In this document: one piece after another, positions 1 through 5,882 of the stretch
How positions within the stretch are numbered: position 1 is the stretch's first letter
Layout of the letters: each line of letters starts with the position of its first letter
Assembly (NCBI GenBank): GCA_031286975.1
Contig: JAITTM010000225.1
Location: 1-9,843, forward strand
Source: Coriobacteriales bacterium
GTDB lineage: Bacteria; Actinomycetota; Coriobacteriia; Coriobacteriales; UBA8131
DNA length: 9,843 bases
Direction of reading: 5' to 3'
Notes under the pieces: generated by a model
Told to the model about the DNA's origin: nothing
What the model saw: only the letters and a program-made list of their open reading frames with translations
Database searches by the model: none
Position numbers and translations under genes: made by a program

Positions 1-150
1 AGCCACGACCTAGCCCGGGGCTATGCGCTTGCGAGCCATATCCTGCTGCTCGAGCGGGGCAAGCAGGTCTGCTGTGCCAGCAAGGATACCCTTGACTTCG
101 ATCAGTTCACCGCCCGCTATCACCAAACCGTGGCGGAGGTGCTGGCATGA
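1..150 (+). CDS. ccmA: CcmA, heme ABC exporter ATP-binding subunit (C-terminal end only)
   Basis: The open frame enters from the left edge and gives 49 residues ending in a TGA at 148-150. It begins Ser-His-Asp-Leu, which fits the switch (H-loop) histidine of an ABC ATPase. This is followed by a beta-strand of the form ASHILLLERGK and a short helical tail, the usual end of an ABC ATP-binding subunit. The identification as CcmA rests mainly on the next genes, ccmB and ccmC. With CcmB, CcmA forms the ATPase that drives release of heme-loaded CcmE during cytochrome c maturation. The stop overlaps the ccmB start by 4 bases (ATGA), so translation is probably coupled. Walker A, Walker B and the signature motif lie outside the window, so ATPase competence cannot be judged. 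Confidence 0.85.
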   Translation, partial: SHDLARGYALASHILLLERGKQVCCASKDTLDFDQFTARYHQTVAEVLA

Positions 151-863
151 TGCAGGCTCCTGTTGCAACACCCTCGGGTTTCTCCCAGTTCAAGACCTTG
201 TTGGGCAAGGATCTGCGGCTTGAGATCCGCTCCAAGCAGATGCTCACCTCGATGGGCATCTATGCGCTGCTTGTTTTGATAGTCTATGGCGCGGCGCTGG
301 CGCAGACGGCATGGGGCTTTAACATCCTGCAGATGGCGGGCGGGTTGCTGTGGGTGCTGGTGGTGTTTACCTCGCTGCTGGGGCTCAACCGCTCATTCGC
401 GCACGAAAAGGAGTTCGCGGCCCTTGACGGCATCCTGCTGGTGCCGCTTGATCCGGGCGTGGTCTTCTTGGCAAAGGCGGCCTCCAATGTGATATTCCTG
501 CTGCTGGTGCAGCTGATCGCGGTGCCCCTGTTCGCGTTCTTCTTTTTGGCATCCACTGCACCGGCGGCTACGGCACCCTTTATCGTCTTGCCGCTGCTGG
601 TGGGCACGTTGGGCATCGCGGGCATCGGCACCTTGCTCAGCACCATCACCTTGCACACGCGTGGCAAGGATGTCCTGCTTGCGGTGCTCTTTATCCCGCT
701 GGTGTTTCCGCTGCTCTACGCCTGCGTGAGCGCCACCTCGATGGCGCTGCTGGGAGTCGACGACTTTGGCGACTACTGGCGCTCACTTGCCATGGCGGGC
801 GGTTATGATGTGGTGATGATCCTGCTCAGCTGGGTACTCTACGGGTTTGTTCTCGATGCCTGA
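147..863 (+). CDS. ccmB: CcmB, heme exporter membrane subunit
   Basis: This is a 238-residue polytopic membrane protein, close to the roughly 220 residues usual for CcmB. An amphipathic N-terminus (FKTLLGKDLRLEIRSKQML, residues 15-33) leads into about six hydrophobic segments near residues 36-55, 62-80, 106-133, 144-168, 175-200 and 217-236. The stretch W69..F74..L80-N81-R82..E87 followed by LLVPLDP (97-103) and a Lys at 110 is typical of the CcmB core. CcmB is the permease partner of the CcmA ATPase and works with CcmC and CcmD in System I cytochrome c biogenesis. The ATG at 147 overlaps the ccmA stop; a second ATG follows at 150 and either could serve. The stop codon lies in the first unit of the tandem repeat at 861-904. 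Confidence 0.93.
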   Translation: MMQAPVATPSGFSQFKTLLGKDLRLEIRSKQMLTSMGIYALLVLIVYGAALAQTAWGFNILQMAGGLLWVLVVFTSLLGLNRSFAHEKEFAALDGILLVPLDPGVVFLAKAASNVIFLLLVQLIAVPLFAFFFLASTAPAATAPFIVLPLLVGTLGIAGIGTLLSTITLHTRGKDVLLAVLFIPLVFPLLYACVSATSMALLGVDDFGDYWRSLAMAGGYDVVMILLSWVLYGFVLDA

Positions 864-904
864 TACGGGCTTGATAAGGGCTTGATAAGGGCTTGATAAG
901 GAAG
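861..904. repeat. 11-bp tandem repeat, four units, between ccmB and ccmC
   Basis: Four consecutive 11-base units start at 861, 872, 883 and 894. Units 2 and 3 are identical (TGATAAGGGCT). Unit 1 differs by one base and unit 4 diverges after TGATAAGG. The first unit supplies the ccmB stop. Because 11 is not a multiple of 3, the four TGA triplets fall in all three frames. Every unit from the second on carries an AAGG, and the last one runs into the ccmC ribosome binding site. Confidence 0.9.
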
Positions 905-905
905 G
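898..905 (+). promoter_or_regulatory. Ribosome binding site of ccmC, decides the start
   Basis: The purine run AAGGAAGG touches the ATG at 906 but sits six bases before the ATG at 912. The second spacing is the usual one, so 912 is preferred as the ccmC start. The upstream AAGG half (898-901) could still serve 906 at four bases. Confidence 0.6.
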
Positions 906-911
906 ATGCGT

Positions 912-1679
912 ATGACACAGGATACACACAGCAGGGCGCTTGCCAACAGGCTGGCACCCGTCGCGTTGGTGCTGGGCATCGTGCTCACAACGGTAGCGTT
1001 TCTGCTCAGCTTTTTGGTGGCGCCGCTGGTGCTGGGAGCCAATGTCGCCCAGACCGCCATCATCGGTGGCGAGGCCATCAGCAACAAGCTGCTCCTTTCG
1101 CAGAAGATATTCTACATCCATGTGCCGGTGGCAACGGTGAGCTTTGGCGCGCTGGCATTCTTGGCCTACTATTCCATCCGCTATCTTGCCACCAAGAATC
1201 AGGCGCGCAAGCCCTTCTTTGACACGCGGGCACGCATCGCGGCAGAGGTCGGGCTCGTCTTTATCATCATGACCATGCTCAGCGGCGACCTCTGGACACG
1301 CTTTGAGTGGGGTGTTTGGTGGGTCTGGGAGCCGCGCCTGACCACCTACCTCATCCTCATGCTGCTGATGATTGCCTACTTCATCTTGCGCACCGCCATC
1401 GACGCCCCCGAGCGCAAGGCCACCTTTGCCGCGGTTTTTGGTCTCATCGCCTGCGTGGACGCCGGCATCAGCTACCTCATCACGCGCTTTGTGCCCACCT
1501 CCATCCACCCGGTCATCTTCCGCACCGACTCAGGACTCTCGCCCAGCATGCTTGTGCCCTTCTTGCTGGCGCTCTTTGGCATGGCGCTCATCTGCTTCGC
1601 CCTCTATCGCCTGCGCCTGCGCCAGGTCGAGCTCAACCAGCGCCTCGAATCCCTCAAACTGCAATTAGAAGAGAATTAG
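912..1679 (+). CDS. ccmC: CcmC, heme handling membrane protein
   Basis: The product has 255 residues from the ATG at 912 (257 from the ATG at 906) and belongs to the CcmC/CcsA heme-handling superfamily. The tryptophan-rich signature WGVWWVWEPRLTT lies at residues 133-145. Histidines in YIHVP (H70) and TSIHPV (H199) match the two conserved His residues that flank this motif in CcmC and are known to ligate heme. Six hydrophobic segments are visible, with the signature on the outer face in the family model. The tail (LRLRQVELNQRLESLKLQLEEN) is charged and probably a short coiled coil, somewhat longer than usual. CcmC binds heme and passes it to CcmE. The gene follows ccmB after the tandem repeat and is followed 14 bases later by the CcmD-like gene. 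In proteobacterial CcmC the motif reads WD-A rather than WE-P; this looks like lineage variation. Confidence 0.95.
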   Translation: MTQDTHSRALANRLAPVALVLGIVLTTVAFLLSFLVAPLVLGANVAQTAIIGGEAISNKLLLSQKIFYIHVPVATVSFGALAFLAYYSIRYLATKNQARKPFFDTRARIAAEVGLVFIIMTMLSGDLWTRFEWGVWWVWEPRLTTYLILMLLMIAYFILRTAIDAPERKATFAAVFGLIACVDAGISYLITRFVPTSIHPVIFRTDSGLSPSMLVPFLLALFGMALICFALYRLRLRQVELNQRLESLKLQLEEN

Positions 1680-1693
1680 CTTAGGAGAAGCCC

Positions 1694-1873
1694 ATGGATC
1701 CCGTACTCGCAGAAATCTACTCGACCGTTTTGGATGCCGCCCCCTTTGTAATCGGTGCCTACGCCCTCATCTGGGTGGTGCTCTTGGTCTACGTCCTTAT
1801 CATCATCACGGGGCTTAAGAAGACCGAGAAGCAGATGGCTCTGCTCGAAGAACTGGTTGCCAGCAAGAAGTAG
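1694..1873 (+). CDS. CcmD-like small membrane protein (59 residues)
   Basis: This short frame encodes 59 residues. A clear AGGAGA at 1683-1688 lies five bases before the ATG. One transmembrane segment covers about residues 17-41 (PFVIGAYALIWVVLLVYVLI onward), followed by a charged helix, KKTEKQMALLEEL. That architecture, a single N-terminal helix and a short cytoplasmic coiled tail, is exactly what CcmD has. Its place straight after ccmC, 14 bases apart, is also the classical position. CcmD stabilises the CcmABC-CcmE complex and helps release heme-loaded CcmE. CcmD proteins are poorly conserved in sequence, so the call rests on topology, size and position rather than on motifs. Confidence 0.72.
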   Translation: MDPVLAEIYSTVLDAAPFVIGAYALIWVVLLVYVLIIITGLKKTEKQMALLEELVASKK

Positions 1874-1972
1874 GGAGTCCTCCGAGGCTGACCGCGGGCC
1901 AGACCGCAGCTGTTGCCGCAGGTCGCGCGAGTCTCTATTCGTGCGGGTATTTTCTCCTTTTTCGCCTACTGT

Positions 1973-1980
1973 GCTAACAT
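1973..1980 (+). promoter_or_regulatory. Possible extended -10 promoter for the Tat oxidoreductase
   Basis: GCTAACAT is preceded by a T, giving TG-C-TAACAT, an extended -10 with four of six consensus bases. No convincing -35 lies 16-18 bases upstream, only a T-rich stretch. It sits about 50 bases before the start codon in the 157-base gap after the ccm genes. Read-through from the ccm operon is an alternative, since no terminator is visible between them. Confidence 0.3.
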
Positions 1981-1989
1981 ATCAGGAGC

Positions 1990-2010
1990 ATACGCGGAAT
2001 CCCTGCGTAT
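1990..2010. promoter_or_regulatory. Short inverted repeat in the leader of the Tat oxidoreductase
   Basis: ATACGC (1990-1995) and GCGTAT (2005-2010) are exact inverse complements separated by nine bases, with further GG/CC pairing possible inside. The element lies between the candidate -10 and the ribosome binding site (GGGAGAAG, 2020-2027). It could be an operator or a leader hairpin. A six-base arm can occur by chance. Confidence 0.35.
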
Positions 2011-2030
2011 CGGAGGGAAGGGAGAAGATC

Positions 2031-4313
2031 ATGAGCACAGAGAACAAAACCCTCACCGAGGGCCTGACACGACGCGGGTTTTTGAAGGGCGCTGCCCTGG
2101 GCACCCTGGCAGCAGGCGTTGCGGGAGCCGGTTTGGTTGCCTGCACACCAACTCCCAGCACACCAACCGGCGGTGATAAGCCAGTAGGTGGCGGCGGGGC
2201 GGCGGGAGCACTCAACCCGCAAGACTACAACTACACCAGCAACTCCATCACCGACTTTGCCAGCGCCGCCCTCTTCACGCCCTGGCAGATCGGGCCGCAC
2301 ACCATCCCTAACCGCATGGTCAAGTCGGCCGCCTTCCAGCTAGCCTTCATGCGCAATATCCCCGACGAGTACATCACCTACTACAAACGTATGGCCGAGG
2401 GCGGCGTGGGCATGGTGTGGATCGAGGACTGCGCCAACCTGTGGGATTTCACCGCCAGCCCCATGAAGCAGCCATTTGAGAACTACGACTGGCCGGGCCT
2501 GCTGAGTGCCCTACACGATGCCGGTGCCAAGGTGGGCTACCAGTTTGACACCATGGGCTCGCCCGTGGGGCCGCTCACCTGGGGTCAGAACTTCTTGGGC
2601 CAATATACGATTGAGGACATCCAGAGCTGGAAGGATGCCATCATCGGCATCGGCAAGACGCTCAAGGAGACCGGCTTTGATGCCTACGAGCTCAACTTCG
2701 CGGCCAACAACCTGGGGCAATCCTTCTTCTGTCGCGCCCGCAACGACCGCACCGACGAGTACGGCCCCCAAACAATCGAGAGTCGCACCAAGTTCATGGT
2801 CGAGGTCATCACGGGCATCAAAGAGGCCTGCGGCCAGGACTTCGTGGTGCAGCTGCTCATCAACGGCGTGGAGGAGAACGACAACATCCTGGGCGAGAGC
2901 ATGCACTACACCAGCATCGAGGAGACCAAGGCCATCGCCAAGATCGCGCAGGACGCCGGTGCCGACTCTATCCATCTGCGCCTTGGTCCTTCTGGTACGC
3001 ATGTTGCCCAGTTCGCTTCTGAGCTGTATTTTGCTCCCCGCGGACTTGAGGGTCAGAGCAGCTTTGGCTCGCGCTACGACTTCAGCAAGCATTTTGGCGG
3101 ACTCACCCGTGCCAAGCACTCGGGTTGCGGCATCAATCTTGATATCGCCGCGGCAGTCAAAGAGGCCGTCACCATTCCGGTTGGCTGCGCGACCTATAAC
3201 GACCCCGCCCAGGCTCCCGACTACTTTGAGGCGGCCGTGAGCGAGGGTAAGGTCGACTTTCTCGTCATGAACCGCCCGCTTTGTGTCGATCCCGGCTACG
3301 TTAACAAGCTCAAGGAGGGCAAGCTGGACGAGATCGCCCCCTGCACTCGCTGCCTGCACTGCTTCTATGATGCCGATCTGCACGGCACCGCGCTCATGGA
3401 GCATTGCCGTGTCAACGCCGCCAACTGGCGCTCCTATGGCGAGGTCATGCCAGAGGGCTATGCGCCGCTGCCCGCTACCGGCGACAAGAAGGTCATGGTC
3501 ATCGGTGGCGGTCCGGCTGGTTGCGAGGCTGCCCGCATCGCCGCACAGCGTGGCTACAGCGTCACTTTGTATGAGAAGGGCGCGGCGCTGGGTGGTATGC
3601 TCTCATCCGCCGAGGCCATCAAGGGTCCGCACGAGAACCTCAACCGCCTGGCAGCCTACTTCACCAAGCAGCAGGAGCTCAGCGGTGTCACGGTTGTCAC
3701 GGGGCAGGAGGTCGATGCAGACTTTGTTAAGGCGGAGGCTCCCGATGTGGTCATCCTGGCAGCCGGTGGCACGCGCACCTCTCTTGGCCTGGCATCCTCC
3801 GGCTCCACTACCGTTTACGACTTCGCCAGCTTCTTGGGTGCCGATCTTGGCCAGAAGGTTGTGGTTTGGGGCGGCAACTGCCAAGCTGTCGACGTAGCCG
3901 TCTATCTGGCTGGGGAGGGCTACAAGGTTGACATCGTTGCGCCCGACGATTATGTGGTCGCCGGCATGTTTGGGATGCCTCCGGGAACCGATCCCCTCAA
4001 GGTCTTTGACAAGGGCCACTCCGCCAATATGCGCGAGTTCCTCCTGCCGGCGCTCACTGCAACGGGAACCCAGATCTGGACTGGCGCGACGATCGACGCG
4101 GTAGGTGATGGCTCCATCGAGATTACCACCGACGTGGGTCTCAAGCAGACCATTCTGGCAGATTCCGTGGTGGATGTGAGCGACCTGCTGCCCAATAAGG
4201 GGCTGCTCGACGGCCTGAGCGGCATCGAGACCTATGCTGTTGGCGACTGCGATACGCCCTACAACATCGCTGAGGCAATCGCTGCCGGCAACCTCACGGC
4301 GCGCAAGATCTAA
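2031..4313 (+). CDS. Tat-exported lipoprotein, OYE/TMADH-like flavin and Fe-S oxidoreductase
   Basis: This is a 760-residue enzyme of the NADH:flavin oxidoreductase / 2,4-dienoyl-CoA reductase / trimethylamine dehydrogenase family. The start at 2031 has GGGAGAAG upstream and places a Tat motif (T-RR-GFLKG, R14-R15) at the N-terminus, followed by a hydrophobic stretch and a lipobox LVAC with C38. A Pro/Thr/Gly-rich linker (39-60) leads into the FMN-type TIM barrel (about 78-430; NRMVKSA at 94-100, RTDEYG at 240-245). Four cysteines, C438, C441, C444 and C459, fit a [4Fe-4S] cluster with TMADH-like first spacing. An FAD-binding Rossmann motif G492-x-G494-x-x-G497 and the terminal VGDC (737-740) mark the flavin domain. 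The second dinucleotide motif is degenerate (G614-x-N616-x-x-A619). The OYE catalytic His/His/Tyr positions appear to be Asn222, Ala225 and Asn227. It lies next to ccm genes, so electrons may come from the membrane chain. The substrate is unknown. Confidence 0.88.
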   Translation: MSTENKTLTEGLTRRGFLKGAALGTLAAGVAGAGLVACTPTPSTPTGGDKPVGGGGAAGALNPQDYNYTSNSITDFASAALFTPWQIGPHTIPNRMVKSAAFQLAFMRNIPDEYITYYKRMAEGGVGMVWIEDCANLWDFTASPMKQPFENYDWPGLLSALHDAGAKVGYQFDTMGSPVGPLTWGQNFLGQYTIEDIQSWKDAIIGIGKTLKETGFDAYELNFAANNLGQSFFCRARNDRTDEYGPQTIESRTKFMVEVITGIKEACGQDFVVQLLINGVEENDNILGESMHYTSIEETKAIAKIAQDAGADSIHLRLGPSGTHVAQFASELYFAPRGLEGQSSFGSRYDFSKHFGGLTRAKHSGCGINLDIAAAVKEAVTIPVGCATYNDPAQAPDYFEAAVSEGKVDFLVMNRPLCVDPGYVNKLKEGKLDEIAPCTRCLHCFYDADLHGTALMEHCRVNAANWRSYGEVMPEGYAPLPATGDKKVMVIGGGPAGCEAARIAAQRGYSVTLYEKGAALGGMLSSAEAIKGPHENLNRLAAYFTKQQELSGVTVVTGQEVDADFVKAEAPDVVILAAGGTRTSLGLASSGSTTVYDFASFLGADLGQKVVVWGGNCQAVDVAVYLAGEGYKVDIVAPDDYVVAGMFGMPPGTDPLKVFDKGHSANMREFLLPALTATGTQIWTGATIDAVGDGSIEITTDVGLKQTILADSVVDVSDLLPNKGLLDGLSGIETYAVGDCDTPYNIAEAIAAGNLTARKI

Positions 4314-4353
4314 GGCGGCAACGCTGTAACGATACTGCTCCAAGCGCGATTCG

Positions 4354-4396
4354 GCGCCCCTCTGGTGAATGACGACCAGAGGGGCGCACGGTTTTA
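4354..4396 (+). terminator. Hairpin terminator after the Tat oxidoreductase
   Basis: A perfect 13-base-pair stem (4354-4366 with 4375-4387) closes an eight-base loop and is followed by ACGG and TTTT at 4392-4395. The stem is GC-rich and very stable, but the T-run is short and four bases away. It ends the transcript before the trigger-factor-like gene. The reverse direction has no T-run. Confidence 0.75.
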
Positions 4397-4433
4397 TCCG
4401 CAGCTTCTTTTTCTTTTTTGGGCACGAGCGGGG

Positions 4434-4439
4434 TATACT
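4434..4439 (+). promoter_or_regulatory. Probable -10 box for the trigger-factor-like gene
   Basis: TATACT matches five of six -10 consensus bases and stands out in GC-rich surroundings. It lies 45 bases before the start codon, just after the terminator. The pyrimidine tract TTCTTT (4411-4416) is at the right distance for a -35 but matches poorly, so only the -10 is supported. Confidence 0.45.
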
Positions 4440-4484
4440 GGAACAACAAAACCAGCCGATGCGCAAAACGCACTAAGGAGCAGT

Positions 4485-5786
4485 ATGAAAATCAAGAAGA
4501 AAGCACCCCAGGACGGTCGCGTCCATATGCAGATCACCGCGACTCCCGCAGAGGTTGATAACGCCCAACGACACGCCGTTATCTCACTGGCCTACCAAAA
4601 CAAGCTTCAGCAAAAACCGACCTTTGACGAGCTGAAGGCTGATGTGATCACAACGGTTGGCGAGCCGATGTTCAACGCCTATCTCGACAACTTTGTGATG
4701 AACTTTCTTGCTCCTTTTGCCATCACGCAAGAGAACATCCCTGCGGCATTGACCCCTCAGGTCTCCTCGGAGATGACGGTTGCCGCTGGCAAGGACTACA
4801 GCTTCAACGCCGTGGTGACGCTTCAGCCCACCTACGAGCTTTCCTCCTACGAGCCGGTGAGCATCACGCTTCCCACGGTTGCTGTTGCGGAGGAGGAGAT
4901 CGACCAGCAGCTCCTTATGATTGCCGAGAACAATGCAACCTACAAGAAGGACGCCGACCGTGCGGTGGTAAACGGCGACAACATCCTCATCGCCATCAAA
5001 ACGGTTGACGGCAAGGGCGAGCCGCTTCCTGGTCTCACGGCAGATTCGCGGATGTACACGGCGGGCCAGGGCTATATGCCTGAGGAATTCGACCGGCAGA
5101 TCGAGGGCATGAACGTTGGCGAGACAAAGACCTTCGATGTCACTGGGCCCGATCTTAACGAGAAAGGCGAGCAGACCGAGTCGACCTATACCTTTACCGT
5201 CACCATCAAGGAGATACAGAAGCGCGTGGTTCCCGCCATCACCGATGCGTGGGTCGAGGCAAACATGTTTGGTCTGGGTGTCAAGACGGTGGCCGAGTTT
5301 CGCGAGAAGATTCGCGAGCAGGGTATGGAGGCCAAGAACAAGCAGCTTGAGCAGATGAGGATATTCACCGCTGCCTCCGAGTTGGCAAAGCGCTTCAAGG
5401 GCAAGATTGCCGACGAGTTCTATGAGCACACCCGCAGCGACCTGATGGCCAACATCCAGCAACAGCTGCAGCGGCAGGGTCAGACCCTGCAGGAGTATCT
5501 TAAGGCACAGGGCACCGATGAGCAGCAGTTTGGCATGAGCATCATGTTGCAGACGCGCGAGGTGCTCACACAGGGCTTCAGCCTGGATGCTCTCGCACGT
5601 CATCTCAAGCTTGCCGTGGACGAGACAGACATCGAGGAGGCCTTCAGGCTCATGGCACCCGGGCATGAGAAGGAGGTGCGCGCTGAGTTTGAGGGCACTG
5701 GTCGCATGTACCAGATCCGTGAGGCGGCGCTGCGCACCAAAGCCAACAAATGGCTGGTAGAAACAGCCGAGATCACCTATCAGTAG
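4485..5786 (+). CDS. tig: Trigger-factor-like chaperone / peptidyl-prolyl isomerase
   Basis: The product has 433 residues, the usual trigger factor length, starting at an ATG with AAGGAG at 4475-4480 upstream. An N-terminal domain (about 1-115) aligns in outline with the ribosome-binding domain. A middle FKBP-like domain (about 150-245) contains GQGYMPEEFDRQIEGMNVGE, the counterpart of the G-x-x-IPGFE-x-x-x-x-GM-x-x-GE signature. The C-terminal part (about 250-433) is helical, Gln/Glu/Lys-rich and SurA-like, as in trigger factor. The docking signature GFRKGK, which contacts ribosomal protein uL23, is not present: the corresponding place reads roughly NKLQQKPT (39-46). The FKBP FPEDY-type segment is also absent. 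No clpP or clpX follows; galU does. It may be the only, divergent trigger factor of this lineage, or a paralogue working off the ribosome. The gene symbol is therefore tentative. Confidence 0.82.
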   Translation: MKIKKKAPQDGRVHMQITATPAEVDNAQRHAVISLAYQNKLQQKPTFDELKADVITTVGEPMFNAYLDNFVMNFLAPFAITQENIPAALTPQVSSEMTVAAGKDYSFNAVVTLQPTYELSSYEPVSITLPTVAVAEEEIDQQLLMIAENNATYKKDADRAVVNGDNILIAIKTVDGKGEPLPGLTADSRMYTAGQGYMPEEFDRQIEGMNVGETKTFDVTGPDLNEKGEQTESTYTFTVTIKEIQKRVVPAITDAWVEANMFGLGVKTVAEFREKIREQGMEAKNKQLEQMRIFTAASELAKRFKGKIADEFYEHTRSDLMANIQQQLQRQGQTLQEYLKAQGTDEQQFGMSIMLQTREVLTQGFSLDALARHLKLAVDETDIEEAFRLMAPGHEKEVRAEFEGTGRMYQIREAALRTKANKWLVETAEITYQ

Positions 5787-5841
5787 CAGGGCGACCTGTG
5801 TCATCCCGCAATGAGCGCGCAAAAGCAACCTGTGGTCACCC

Positions 5842-5869
5842 GCGACCGCAGGTCGCTTCGCGCAAGCGA
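5842..5869 (+). promoter_or_regulatory. Two overlapping, mutually exclusive hairpins in the galU leader
   Basis: GCGACC (5842-5847) pairs perfectly with GGTCGC (5851-5856) over a three-base loop. TCGCTT (5853-5858) pairs perfectly with AAGCGA (5864-5869) over five bases. The two stems share 5853-5856, so only one can form at a time. The second ends one base before the galU Shine-Dalgarno (GAAAGG, 5871-5876). An extra GCGACC at 5791-5796 could also compete. No T-run follows either stem, so any effect would be on translation or RNA stability. Whether it regulates anything is unproven. Confidence 0.35.
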
Positions 5870-5882
5870 TGAAAGGCGTAAC

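Noticed and set aside
783..1508. 241-codon minus-strand frame over ccmB-ccmC
   Set aside because: Antisense to ccmC; its repeated YQALIKP-like stretch only reflects the 11-bp tandem repeat.
1874..1930. Terminator between the CcmD-like gene and the oxidoreductase
   Set aside because: GC-rich partial pairings such as GACC/GGTC exist, but no continuous stem followed directly by a T-run.
1755..2030. 92-residue N-terminal extension of the oxidoreductase
   Set aside because: It would overlap the CcmD-like gene in another frame and bury the Tat motif and lipobox in the interior. The ATG at 2031 has a good ribosome binding site.
2511..3404. 297-codon minus-strand frame inside the Tat oxidoreductase
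   Set aside because: Antisense shadow of a strongly conserved coding region; no motif or start signal of its own.
3603..4466. 287-codon minus-strand frame over the oxidoreductase 3' end and terminator
   Set aside because: Antisense shadow; it would read through the terminator hairpin and shows no family features.
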